Source of the DNA: Musa acuminata AAA Group | Lineage: Eukaryota > Streptophyta > Magnoliopsida > Zingiberales > Musaceae | Length of the DNA stretch: 64,000 bases | NCBI RefSeq assembly: GCF_036884655.1 | Contig: NC_088342.1 | Location: forward strand, 10,287,501-10,351,500 | Direction: 5' to 3' | Shown here: piece after piece, positions 34,057-48,559 of the stretch | How the letters are laid out: each line of letters opens with the position of its first letter | Numbering within the stretch: the stretch's first letter is position 1 | The notes under the pieces: model-generated | What the model was told of the DNA's origin: nothing | The model's input: the letters and a program-made list of their open reading frames with translations, nothing else | The model's database searches: none | Position numbers and translations under genes: made by a program

Positions 34057-36234
34057 TAGTATAGTAGCATAAGCTTTGGTGTTTCTCCATGGAGCATCTT
34101 CAATTGGAAGGGGCGGTAACGAGAAACTGACCATCTCACACCATTAGACATCACTTATTTCTGAAGGCACAGATTGGCCTCACCATTTCGATCATTAGAT
34201 AGGCCTAAGCTTCTCTTGTCGGTATACACAGTGACCATCTTTCACATCTCTGGGGTCTATAGATATGTGAGAGTGAGACAGAAGGAAATGCCATTAGGGG
34301 TTCCTTCCTACAACAAAGCAAAGCAGTATTTTTTTGTTGTTGTGAATTCGAAAGGTCTCTTCAGTAGGGTATACAACTGGATGACATGCACGCAATTCTT
34401 GTCCTATATTGTGCTGGGATCTTTGGAGTTCTGTTTTTTCTTTCTTTATTTAAGGTACAATCTATGTCTAAATTGATATGAGATCCTTGATCAAGTAGGG
34501 TTATGTTGTTATTTTTATTTTTCTGTATTTTTTACTAGTTTTCGTCCTTTAAGGTAAAACTCTTTCTCAAGTTAAAGAGACTGTGAATCTATTACGATTA
34601 CTCTTCTTTAAATTCTTTGTTCCTTCTTAGTAGGTTTAAAATTCATAAATTGCTTGAAATTAGAAAGAGAACTCCAAGTTCAACAGCGAGTACGTGCTTG
34701 CTGCAGAGAATGTTTTGGTGCAGGAAGAGAAATGATCAAGGAAATGCCACCGAGAAATTTGTTGCATAGTTATTGTAATGACACATGATTTATTCCCATC
34801 AATGCACGAGTGTTGTTCTTTTGTTGTCTCATAACATGCTTTAGAACAAGCAGGAATATGAACAATGAGAAAGACCAAATCCATGAAATGCCTGTGGCAG
34901 AGGACTTGATCGATTGCGTTCATTCCTAGTCTCGTATGAAATTGATAAGCCAAATTATGCTAACGAAGCTGCAAGAGTTTGTAGCATCACATCTACATCG
35001 AACAAAATGTACCACAAAATGCTTGAGGGCTAATTATAATTTCGATGATGGCACAGTATTGTTGGGGGTCGTGGATGACTATTATGGACGAGGAAGAATA
35101 ATGATGAGAAAGGATAATGACAAAAAGAGACGAGGAAGAGGATGATACAAATATCGACGTTCTTTATTTGTGGTTGTTCATCGGAGGATCTACAAGCTTC
35201 TTTGTCCAATGTTCTATCATGGACTCGGAGGTGGAGAGGTAAGAGTTACAGTATGAGGAGGTTACAAGTGTGAAAGGGTAATAATAGGATTGAGATTGTA
35301 GGAAGTGCAAAGGGGCCTGTTGCGGACTTGTGTTAGAGATGCGATAACTATTGTCAAGGGAGTGACAAGCGACACAGGTGACCTGGTGGATGTGAATGAG
35401 CCACGAGGAAGTTAGCATCATAGATAAACGTCTCATAGGTTCAATAAATGAAGGATGTGTTTAGCTCGTGGTAGATTGTATCTTTTTGTTGCTTTGCATC
35501 TATATTGACGTCGCTTGTAATTGTGTCGACGCTGACGCAAATGCAGAACATTTATGTCGTCATCTTCTTTTCGTCCTATATCTTATTTCTCATCATTACT
35601 TTTTCTATTCATCCACTCATGGCTCCTAGTGGTGTTGTTGTTCACTACCATCAAAAACATAATTTAAATATTAAAATTATTTTTTTATCTATCGTTTTCA
35701 TGCATTCGTCAATAAAACCTATGACATTAAGTCTAGGGATCGAAATATTAAATATTAAAGGAATAGTGACTTTTTACCTTAGATTAATTAATTACTATAT
35801 CAAAATGGATTCCTTAAGCAAAAGGATGACAATCTTAAAATATGTTTGGAATAAAATAATGTATAATTAAACTTGTAGGTCGAGAAGGTATTATAGCATT
35901 AAACATCTTAATTTTAAATCAATATTAAAAGACCAAAATGAATGGCTCTACACTAACACACCAATAAAGGATAATAATGTTGTAAACATTGATAATCTTA
36001 GTAGATAAGGGTATGAATTTTTTTTATAAACGTTATGTGCACATGTTTATTTATACCAACAAAATAAAGAAGTAAAATATGAACTACAGTATTAATTATT
36101 CATCTTAATTCGAGTAGAAGTATATACTCATATATTATTCGAGCACATAAATTATTCATATACGTATCAAATGCATCTTTTGGCAAGATTTCTACCGTCG
36201 TGCAAGAACTCCAATTGGGCACATAACCCAGCAC
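34057..36234. other. Intergenic DNA with a dispersed repeat
   Basis: No gene recognised. The stretch at about 35040-35780 resembles 58145-58760 in composition and in several phrases (TCGACGCTGACGCAAATGC-type words, then TTTTTATCTATCGTTTTCAT and caataaaacc/atgacatta), which points to a dispersed repeat. The remainder is AT-rich and has only short open frames. Confidence 0.45.
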
Positions 36235-36470
36235 GGCAAACTTTAAGATCCGGTTTGATCTCAGTTGGACGGACAGGATCCGCTCACGGTTTCTATGAAT
36301 TGCTTGCATTTCTGGCGCTAGGGTTTCCGGTTCGGAGGCCGTGGCGCACTACGGCCAACTTTAAGATTCTGTTCAACCTCAATTGGACGAACAGGATTCA
36401 CTCACGATTTCTATAAATTGCTTCACTTCGTTCGGTAGGGTTTCCGACTCGGAGGCTGTGGCGAAGTGCG
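36235..36470 (+). repeat. Tandemly duplicated promoter/leader segment of RPL23A
   Basis: Two adjacent copies of about 117 bp (36235-36352 and 36353-36470) share CTTTAAGAT, GTTGGACGGACAGGAT-like, TTTCTATRAATTGCTT, TAGGGTTTCCG and GAGGC(C/T)GTGGCG in the same order. The second copy has TATAAAT where the first has TATGAAT. Both have the AGGGTTT telo-box half typical of plant ribosomal protein promoters. Confidence 0.85.
36412..36418 (+). promoter_or_regulatory. TATA box of RPL23A
   Basis: TATAAAT in the second promoter copy, about 25 bases before a TAGGGTTT telo-box motif. The transcript probably starts near 36440, with a leader intron between a donor near 36487 (CAAG|GTTTGT) and an acceptor at 37290 (GTTGCAG). 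Confidence 0.55.
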
Positions 36471-37321
36471 CTTGCTGGGGAGCAAGGTTTGTCCTCCTGC
36501 GTTCCTATCTTCATGTCGTAAGAACCATAGAACTCGTTCGTTCTCCGGCAATGCTTGGTTTTTTTTTTCTTTGTTTCTTCGCCTCTTTCGATTCTCGTGG
36601 ATGGGGATTGTACATCAGAGGCACGGTCGCAATTTCTTCTGGCTGCAGTTAAATGGTAACCTACGGAAGCTGTTGGGATCAGTAGCTGCTGATTTGTACT
36701 TATCTTCTAAAAGATGCATTATTTAAGCGACGAAGTAGATTTGGTGCAGATGATACGGACGTAGGATGATGTTTGATCGGGGAAGCAAAGCGGGGCTAGT
36801 AATCTGTAGGTTGATTCTTTGCGTCGTCGAATAGGGTCTCAGACTGGCTATTAATTGTGGCTTTTGATATATGCTTTGTTTATGGGTGATAATGTTTCAC
36901 CCACTTATTAGTTTAGCGGTAGCTCATGGTCCTTTTCTTTAAGAATGTTGGTATCATCTTGCTATACCTGTATTATGATATTTGCTTGGTTGAGGCATTC
37001 ATGGCTACATCCATCCATGAAATGGTGAATCCGACGAGTGGTTGGTTCGATGAGCACGGTACTAATTAACATTGTTTGCCATACTGGTTGGGTAGCCTCA
37101 ACTGCCTTTCCTTGTTTTTGAATCCTGTTTCTCAAAAACATGTTGCTTGTTGATATGTTTATTTCTTGTAATGCATTGGAAACATATGCCATCATCAAGT
37201 GATGGATTTGGTTCGCAAGATCTATTTCCTTAGATCATATAAATCATCATATGAATCATGCTGATTTTCATACATTTCATTTGGTTGCAGTTTATCCACT
37301 AGGGAAACTATTCTGCGCTAG

Positions 37322-39233
<1,912 letters not shown>

Positions 39234-39982
39234 GACTCAGACAAGCTTCGTGAGGCTGCATTCAACATCTATCAGTTACTTGCACCACCAGGTCTTGGAT
39301 TGGAAATCTAGAGAGACTCATGGTGTGACTTTTAATATTTTTAAGCTTGACAAGGGATTTTGTTTCTATTTATGCTGTTATTTAAGCTTTGTTGTTTCTT
39401 CAGCGACCACTTGATGCTTAATCTTCTTTTAGCATTTGGATTCATCCCTTCGATGAAGTTTCAACCTAATGTTTATTAATTCTCTCAATTTTCACCCAGC
39501 ATGCATAAAAGTGTTACCCACCACCCCCTGGAAGCAAATAAAAATGACAAGCCCAATACATGGAAATTTCCCTAATGCGGATATGAAGAGGGCCAAAAGT
39601 ATCATGACTCATATCATGATCATGCGTCTTAAAAAGGTGAACCTGTTGCCCAAGAGTCAAATGTTTCATGTAGTAGAGGGGTTGGGTTGTTTCCTGTCTT
39701 AGTAGTTTGACACAACCAGAAACTATTTCTAAACAAAAAATAAATGCAACAAGGCATGCAAGCTACTAAGAAAAAGAACAGACCAGAATACATATGTCCT
39801 TCAATCTGATACATACTTGGTCTTTCGTAAGGAACTCCTCACCAAAGCAAGCAGATGCCAGGAATATACATTTGGTTTGCTCTTTCAGTCAACAACATTA
39901 CTCATATGAATTCAACCTTTATTGCCAATCCTTATAATACTCACAAAACCATGCATCACCACCTGCTGAATCAACTTCTATG
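39234..39982. other. Intergenic space between two convergent genes
   Basis: Holds the 3'UTRs of RPL23A (plus strand) and the LUL-type ligase (minus strand). No other gene seen. Confidence 0.5.
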
Positions 39983-42900
39983 TCAACCCTGGGCCTCTTG
40001 CTGCTGCTGCTGCTGCTCGGATCTGTCGTTGACCTTGATCTCCAATAGTCGCTCCACCGGCTGCCTGCATATCGGGCACCGATGGGTCTGGAATCTAAGA
40101 ACCTTTGCACATTCACTGCACATGCACTGCAACAAAGCCCCAAAAGAGCAACCTATGAGGTTTGTATCAAAAAACTGACATATCCTTCCACAAACTTCAG
40201 AAGCTTGTTTACCAACATGTGAAATTAAAAAAATGCTCATGTTGAAAGTCAGATATTGTAGGAAGGTTTACCATGAAGCCTCGAGGCATTTCTCTCGGCG
40301 AATGCATACTTTTACATGTCCCAAGGCTATATGGGTGACCACCATCAGTATGGTCTCGGTGGTTAGGGCCTTAAGGCTGAATCTTTGATAACTTGTTTGT
40401 TGTTTATTGTTAATTTTGTGAGTCGAAAATAAGAACGTCAAACATGCATTGGAATCCAAGTATCAATTTCACAACTAGTAGATAGCAGACCAAGTAGAAA
40501 CTCACTCTAACAAGACCTCATGGCTTGGATTTATTATTTAGAAGGAATGAATTTACACATTATTCATAGAATTAAAGCAGATTTAAATACAGAGTGGTAA
40601 CACTTAATGGGTCAAAATATTGAATAACAAGAAAAATATAAAAAGTTCATAGTGCTGAAATGAGAATATCAAGATGAATATTTGAGGTTATTAGAAACAA
40701 TGGAATGACAATAATTAGGTATAATCTAAACAAACTAATAAAATTAGAAAAAAATGTTTAGGATACTATGCGCTTGTTAAAAAGAGACATATATGCTTCA
40801 ACCACAAGAGGTGTCACGAGTTATAAACAATAAAATAATTTGACTGCTCGTGGTTTGGATATTGATATTACCCTAATTAGAGTTTCAACGTAAAAAAAAA
40901 AAAAATCTATGAAGCCACCCACATATACTTGCGACATTAGCTTTATAAATCGATAATTTAAGTATAGACTATATAAGAAAAGTAAGCAATATGATTTGAA
41001 GAGATTTTATTTTATTTTTGGCCATGAAAAAAGCATATGCACGAGTTCATGATTTTACTACAAATAATCCATAATATAGCAGATACAAAGGCATAAAGGG
41101 TGAATTGAAGTTTCACCGATAATCAAAGTCACTAAATACCAATGAGTTCCTTATTAACATGATCAACTACCTAGCAACTGATCATCTGAACAAAATAAAA
41201 ATTATCTTTCCTAGTTAGCTTTCTGGGAACTATCACACGGTGAACAATTACACTATAAACAATGTCATATAAAAAGGACTATTATAGAATGAATAACTCG
41301 ACTTACCATGTGCCTGCAAGGGAGAACCGTGGTATCCCGTGGTTCGGATAGACAAATCACACATTCTTTCCCTGGGTCATTCCCATCAGTGTCATTGTCA
41401 ACCGAGTTCCCTATGCCATAGATCTCCTGCAACTCGTATCTGGTCTGATTGACCCACAAGATCTGCTTCACCACACGAACATGATACTCACCATTCTCTT
41501 TCTTCTCAAAGAGGGCCTGTGTAATCTGTGAATTTGAGGTTCCTAAATTTGAGTTCTCATCAACTGGCCCTTGATTGCTGGATGGAAAAGCTTCTGCTTT
41601 TATAGCAAGGGGATACAAGTCCAATTCTCCTCCCTCTTTTATCAACTGAGCCCCATCAAATACTGAGAAGTCAATTCCTGTTCCAGATGGTTGTCTAAAC
41701 TTCTGACCCAAACCTTCCTTAAAACATATTGTGACTGGTTTAAGCAAGTCCTCTCTTGTTGCAGTCAGGTTGCAGGCTGTACCTTCTTTTGCAAAGAAGA
41801 ACACAGTGATGCTGTTTACAGAATGTACAAAAGCAAATGCTTTAGTATATAGAATGTTATGCAGTATATGCAACACAATCTTTGGTCAGTATCTGTGGCT
41901 TCAACAATCCTCACTAACCCCACAAATTTTGCAATATCAAACTGAATTAGCCAGTTCCTATTTGTGTAAAAACCTGCAGAAAGCAGTATGCAATGTTTTC
42001 ATATGAACCAGATACTCAACATTAAAATTTTACTCTTTATCCTTTAGCACAGTTTGTGAAAGACTATAATTAATGTTTAAGGATTTGGATGTGTCACCTC
42101 ACATTCCATGAAAAAATCATAAAGAAATAGAACAAGTCATGACTCTACTAGTCTTTTTTATGCACTTCCATTCAAACCAAGCAGATCCATACTAACTGTA
42201 GTCAAAATGAGATCTCTTATTGTCTGTTCTTGAATTAGCAAAAATCAAACTGAACCAAGTACACAGCATATATAACCGGTTCTTTCAAGTGGTTGCATGG
42301 GTTCAGTCCTAATATTGTCTTCCATGAGTGAGGTTTTTGCTTCGGTAGCCCCTGTGAGAGGACACATTAATTAGCCTTGTAACAAGTGTTGGGGCATCAT
42401 TGGTTGGAGATAACTAATACTAGAATTCAAGTATAACTATTTTTAATTGTCCCTTAAGAATCTCAATTGATTGCTCATTTCCTTGCAGAACTGTTAAATC
42501 TAACTATGCCTACCTATCGAAGCATAATTTTATAACTTACTAGGATTTAAGGATTTCCTATGTGTTCTCATTTTTTATGGGAGTCTTGAGATATTATGTC
42601 ATTCTGTTGCATTCTTTTCTTCTTTTTTTTCCTTTTCTTTAATTTTATGGACACGTCTTAACTTGTGTCGATGTCACTGTGAACATTCAACCAATAGGAA
42701 TGCCATATACAGCAGCAACTTAGATCCTCATTCAACACCCAATTATTAGCAAGTTTATGATCAGACTTTTGGTGAACCTTTTAAGTGGTACCAACGACAT
42801 AATTTCCGACACTTATACAAAAGCTTGTGAACATGTCAAAATTGCCTCACACAGAATGGTTGACACATGAACCCCACCAATTACATTAAAGAAGTTGTTA

Positions 42901-43597
42901 TTTAGATAATAAAAGATTGGTCACAGTACTCAAGCAGGCCAGTAATATTGAGGACTGACATTGGTTATTCTGAAGTGTCAACTTCCAAGATTTTAGCTTA
43001 TATTACACCTTCATCCATCTGTTTTTTTCTTTTGTTTTTTCCTTCATCCATCTATTAAGTAGGCTAGCAGTGCATATAGGAACAAGCAATTAAGTTTTCT
43101 ATGCATATCCTGATGCAGCAAGGTCATGAGACAGAACTCTATGAGATGAACTTTTAATTTCAATCTCTAACAACGAATAATTGCAGAGGGAAAAGCAACC
43201 TAATCTGCATCAATTTATGTACTTAAAAATCATGAATGAGCTACAAGTCTTGCTTTTCTTTTCCTTTTCATTTTCTTTTAGTAAGAAATATTGACAAGTC
43301 AATGCTCATGGAAAATCTAGAAGACTATACTTATAATCACAAAAAAAGAAAAAAAGACAATCTCATCTAGTTAAATTTTCGACCAAGACCAGCTTAAACT
43401 TGACGATATCTTACTGTTGAAGATAGATAATCATCAACCAGCCATTGAAATTCCCTACAAAGCCCAAAGCATGAAGACATGTCTTTGTTCTTTTACTTTA
43501 ATGCCTCGGATAAAACGGATGCTACTCAACTTTTACAACATAAAATGGAATAATTTAATATCACCTCACAACATCAAAAAAGAACGAAAACACATTT

Positions 43598-43652
<55 letters not shown>

Positions 43653-44257
43653 ATGCAGAGAGGAAGAGGGAAGAAGAGATACGATCACCTTCCCGCGGCG
43701 GTGGCGTCGAACGTGAAAGCGACGAGGAATCGACCAAAATTCTGCTCATCGGGCTCGACCCTGAGGGTCTCCTTCTTAATATTAACATCGTTCCTGATGG
43801 TGACGGCCTTCTGGTGCTCGACATAATGAGGTGGAGGTGGCGGAGGAACACACGGCGGGTACCTCCCGGTGCCAACCCACCCCGGGTGGTGGGTCGGGTA
43901 CTCCCCGTGTGCCCCGCCTCCGCCTCCGCCTCCGCGGTGGTGGTGGTCGAACGGCGCCGGGAGAGGCGCTGGCATCGCCGGTGGCGGGGGCGGGTAGTAC
44001 CCGTACTGGAAGTACTGCGGGGGGTTCGGGTTAGGGTACTGTGGCGGGTAAGGGGTCGCCGCGGCAAACACGTAACGGTTGGCAGTCACCTCCGGCGGCG
44101 GCGGCGGCTGCTGCTGCGGCTGCGGAGCCGGTGGAGAAGGGGCGGGGCCGAAGGGAGGCGGATGGTGGTGGTGATGGTGGTGACGTCCAGAGTTCCTCCG
44201 CCGACCACCGACAAGGCCAGCGCCGCCCCCGCCGGCGCGGCTTCCCGTGTTCCCCAT
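39983..44257 (-). CDS. LOG2/LUL-type RING E3 ubiquitin ligase
   Basis: Exons 44257-43689, 41811-41307 and 40126-39983 join in frame to 405 residues. The N-terminus MGNTGS fits an N-myristoylation signal, as in Arabidopsis LOG2 (LOSS OF GDU2). It is followed by a His/Pro/Gly-rich low-complexity region (about residues 20-150), then the DAR2-type domain before the RING ([20 protein letters not shown] onward). A C3HC4 RING begins at C340 ([19 protein letters not shown], then [12 protein letters not shown] and [10 protein letters not shown]). The RING is split by an intron after Cys-Arg-His-Met, with all eight ligands present. The tail ends in poly-Gln. LOG2/LUL ligases act at membranes in amino-acid export and stress responses. 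Which LUL paralogue this is cannot be told without a tree. Confidence 0.93.
41812..43688 (-). other. First intron of the LUL-type ligase gene
   Basis: A 1.9-kb AT-rich intron. The AT microsatellite near its donor is the only notable feature. Confidence 0.7.
43601..43647. repeat. (AT)n microsatellite near a splice donor
   Basis: About 23 AT units in the first LUL intron, about 40 bases from the exon 1 donor at 43688. Confidence 0.95.
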
Positions 44258-45319
44258 TCCCCGATGAAACGGCGAAGGGAATCAGCTCCTCACCTCGAGA
44301 AACTTTGAGGCCTTGCAGAGATAACCTCAAAACACCTTCGCATCACAGAAAGATCGGGTTGTGCGAGCGATTCTGACGCCAATTAGGAGAATTCTTTCAG
44401 CCCACGGAGAACACAGCGACCAAAGGGGGGCGATAACGAAGAGGGAACCTCCTCTTTTTGGGAGGCGGCACAACATAATGGAAGGTAGCGTGAAGCTCCA
44501 CCAACACAAGGGCACTTTTGCAAAATGTTCACGGCAATTAATCCTAATTCGCAAAAAGCCCCTTATCTTAGGCTTCTCCGCCGTTTCACTCTGTCTCAGG
44601 TTTCATATTTCAACCCAAAACCGCTAGTTATTTACATATAGGTCCCCAGCGTCGTCGGTGCGCCCGCGACGTGACGCCAAAAGCGCGGGGGACCTACGCG
44701 GCACTCACCGTAAAGGAAGGAAGGAAAGAGAGAGAGAGAGAGAGAGACCGCTACTTGTCGCCTTGGAACGGCCACCTGTGAGATTCCCGTAATGAGTAGT
44801 TCGGTGACGTGGCACTTAGTGCCGCAGGGATTAGGAATCGAAACCATACGCATAACTCCAAGAAACAAAAAATATATGCACATCATATTAATTAATATTT
44901 TTTATTGAGGGTTAATTAAGATGGGATCTTAATAATTTATTAAATTAGTATTTTAGGTGTATAACTTAATTTCGAAAATTTAATCAATAAAATTTAATAA
45001 ATTATTGATAAGCTCCATTGGAAATTATTTTTGAGAAATGACACTGCTTTTGATTCACGTATTCTGTTATCTTTTTTTTCCTTGTATTTATTATTTTGAC
45101 TAAATTATTTTTTTTTTATAGTTCTCGATGGTGAATTAGTGATGATGTAAATTTAATTTAATTTAAAATTTTAATTTAAAAACTAAGCATCAAAATCAAA
45201 ATAGACAAAAGTAACATACGGATGCGAGGATATAGTCACAGGATTTGCAATAGTTTGGTTTGTTCATCTTGATTGTTCTATTATTAAGACTATCAATTTT
45301 CATTAATGATAAAAAATTT
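44258..45319. other. LUL 5'UTR/promoter and AT-rich intergenic DNA
   Basis: GC-rich near the gene to about 44820, then AT-rich. No separate gene seen; short open frames at 44327-44627 lie in the probable 5'UTR/promoter. Confidence 0.4.
44727..44747. repeat. (GA)n tract in the LUL promoter region
   Basis: About ten GA units about 470 bases upstream of the LUL start codon. On the gene strand it is a CT tract. Confidence 0.8.
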
Positions 45320-45899
45320 ATCAACAATTGGCAAAGGAAGATAATCTCATTATCTCATAAATCTTCTTTTCTTCTTTTATAACAAAAGAAGATAATCAAA
45401 ATCTATCTTCTCCTCTTTTAAAGGTATAAAAGTATATCCTAAATAAGGAGAAAGATAAATCCTTGAGGTAAACTATTTTAATACACATTTGAAAGCCCTT
45501 TTGCTAGCTTAAGTATTGGTGGGATCGAGCTGAGAAACCTCCTCTCCCCTTGGGTTTCGTGTAGGTGATACTTCAAGGAGTGCGATATTTGAACCTTATA
45601 AGTCACCTCGGAAGCTATCTCAGATCCTCCTTGGAATCACCTTAAAAGCTATCTTAGATCCACCTCGAAGTTACCTCGGATCCACCTTAGATCCATCTCG
45701 GATATATCTCATATCCACCTTAGAATCACCTCGGATCCACTTTAGATCCATCTTAGGTTCATTTCGGATCTACCTCGGAGCTATCTTAGAATCTTTTTAA
45801 AGCATGACATTCCTTCGTCATGAACACCTTGGGCATTCCTGCGCACACGAGTCTGGGCTCAGTTGGGTTGATTAAGAGGTCAGTGACTTTTTCCTCTCA
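45320..45899 (+). repeat. Ty3-type LTR, 5' copy
   Basis: Contains TATAAAAGTATATCC as core promoter and a run of short tandem phrases (CACCTCGGATCCACCTTAGA-like) at 45600-45790. The left end is approximate; the right end is near CTCTCA at 45899. Confidence 0.7.
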
Positions 45900-46379
45900 T
45901 AGTTTGATACTAGAAAGAAAGCTCGATGTCACATAAACGTTCGTCTATCCATCCCCTTAATGAACACTCCAACAAGGAGGCCTCGTCTCTAACCTCCAAC
46001 ACTTTTATTCATGGAGAACAATCGTTGTTCCTCCCACAAGTAAATGTGTCCACCATGACGCAGATGCCAACAGGACACTCGAACCACCTACTTGTTCCCG
46101 TTAAGGTGTTCATATACTTCACCAATCAAATATAGATGCTTACAAGCATATTACAAGTTATTGCCCTACTCCTGCCTCAAAAAGCCCAACATATGACATC
46201 GTCATCTTAGCTACAACCAACACCTCAATCACCACTAACACCGACACATTTCGAAGTCTCAATACTAGATGCAATACCAATACATCAAGATTACTCGAGA
46301 TCTATATAACTGCTCGTCGAGGAGGCCTCCCACTCCCCGATAGCAAAATTCAGTGCACCACTATATAACCATTTCACTC

Positions 46380-47660
46380 TACTTAATTTGAGATTCGATC
46401 AGTGAATTCAATGGACAACATCTTAATGGATCGATTAAGGCAAATAGATCAATGTTTAGACGAAATACGATGGGAATTCCGACAATTGAAAGAGGGTTCA
46501 ATTGATCTCACTCTGGATCGATCTTTATTCACATAATACATTCAAGAGGAATTGATCTCATCCAACTTCTACCTCCTATCACTGAAAATCTTTGACGGTA
46601 ATATCAACCTAGTTGAACAGTAGCCTTTCGCACTCGGATGTCCCTTTAGGTATTTCAAGAACTTTATTGTGCCGAATATTTCTAATAAATTTCGGGCACT
46701 TTATTGTGTCAAGCATTTCCAACAACATTGAGGGCCTCGATGCAAAAATAGTATACTCACTTAAAGCCATTCTCAATCAGCTCCTTCACTCAGTTAGCAA
46801 AGAAATTCAAACTTTACTTCTTGGGAAATATATATCTAAAGCCTTCAACGACTATATTACTTAAACTTAGATAAGGGGAGGAGGAGACACTCTCTAGTTT
46901 CATCACTCGATTCATTAATGAGATTCAAGATATACAAAAAGTCCATCTATCACTTGTAATTCAAGTCTTTATGAGGAGACTAAGGTCCTCTTGCCTTTTT
47001 TGGTCATTAGTTGAAAAACCACAAGCAACCCTACACGAGGTGCTACAGAGGGTCAATCAATTCATCGTAGTTAATATGACGGTCTCTAGTAGACGTGAGA
47101 AAACACGTAAAAGGTCATGACTAGAACGGTCACCATTGGTCCCTACTCCAAAGTCACCATAATAGAGAAGCCCTAACTAACTTGAGTTACCTCATATTGA
47201 GTCCTGAGTTAACCCCCCTTAATATGTTAAAAATCAAGGTCTTCCTACATATAATAGAAAAATGATTCTTATAAGACCCCACTAGAAAGGAAAAATAGAT
47301 CTAAATATTACCGCTTCCATTACGACTATGGACATGACACGTAAGATTGTCAAGATTTGAAGAAGCAAATCAAAGAGCTTATTCATCGAGGGTACCTTGG
47401 AAAATTTATCCAAATATCTCAAGAACCTTCACCTCAACCTCGAGGCTCAATCGAGAAGCAAATCGATGTCATTATTGGGGGATTCACTTTGAGAGAAGAT
47501 AGTATCTCAGATCATAAAGCTTATGCCCAAGCCACCATTGGGAAGTGTCTAAGGTCAGAAGATGACTCGAAGATATCAAAGGCAAAGGAGTCAAAATATC
47601 TCAATCTGAACCATGACGATACCCTGATGGTATTTGTAAGAATGATCAATGCTTGAGTTA
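46380..47660 (+). pseudogene. Ty3-type gag remnant
   Basis: Gag-like coding pieces are recognisable in shifted frames: a start-like MDNILMDRLRQIDQCLDEIR near 46410, RRLRSSCLFWSLVEKPQATL near 46980 and KKQIKELIHRGYLGKFIQIS at 47360. Stops and frameshifts break it throughout. Confidence 0.65.
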
Positions 47661-47714
47661 AAAAGGGTCATAATAGACATAGAAAGCTTAGCCGACATTC
47701 TTTACTTTGATGCG

Positions 47715-48545
47715 TTCTAAAAGCTAAGGGTGACATCACATGCATAGCGGAAGAATAGAAAACAAAAACCCCAAATTTCTCAAAAAAGTGTTTATCGTTG
47801 TGCGAAAATTGGTACGCAAAAACTTGCAAAACTTAAAACTACGTGTGAAATAGTTGTGTTACCTAGGGAGATCGTATATCCCTAAATCCCTGTAGATCTG
47901 TAGGAGATGATGAAGGAGGTCAAGCGCCCTCCTCTCTAACGGTGATCCACACAGCAAGACTACGACGATGCTCCTTTAGTCACTACCCAAAACTCTACAC
48001 TTGCTATCTGAGGAAGAGAAATAGAGAGGAGAATAGGAGGTGGGAGCTAGGAAGCCTCTGGCCTATGGGTCTTCGGTTCCCTCATATTTATAGAGATTCT
48101 TTGTATACTTAACCCTAACGGATCATACCCTATTCGGTATTGAATCTCCATCCAATTGCTCAAGCCTCTTAGATTAATGAATCTATATCCAATAATCTCT
48201 CATTAGCTCGTATTGAATCTCATCCATAGGATTCAATAATTCAGGGGCTTATTGAATATCTAATAAGATACGAGCTCTGACGGATATCTTATATTCGAAC
48301 ATATACTTGTCACAATGCCTACCATATATGTGTGACCCTATCAGAACTGGTCATGAGTCATACATGTTTGGGCCCAATATCGAGCTGGCCATGAGTCATA
48401 CATGTCAGAACTTCTTTTGGCTCAGTAAATTATTATCTTTATAATAATTCACTCGACTCATCGACTACGGACGTACTATACCACGCGATCACCACATAAG
48501 ATCCACATTGCCCTTCATCCACCTACTTGTCCAGAGAATCAAAAT
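47715..48545 (-). mobile_element. Nested LTR-like insertion in minus orientation
   Basis: On the minus strand this segment has a CTCTATAAATATGAGG core promoter near 48090, leader-like CT-rich text, and an end rich in TTTTTGTTTTCTATTCTTCCG followed by GCTATGCATGTGATG, which resembles plant LTR ends. It interrupts the Ty3-type element between its gag remnant and 3' LTR. No internal coding region was seen, so it is probably a solo LTR. The ends are approximate. Confidence 0.5.
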
Positions 48546-48559
48546 AAAGAAACGTAAAC

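Noticed and set aside
43814..44376. Plus-strand and second minus-strand frames over LUL exon 1
   Set aside because: Arg/Gly/Ala-rich shadows of the His/Pro/Gly-rich coding exon.
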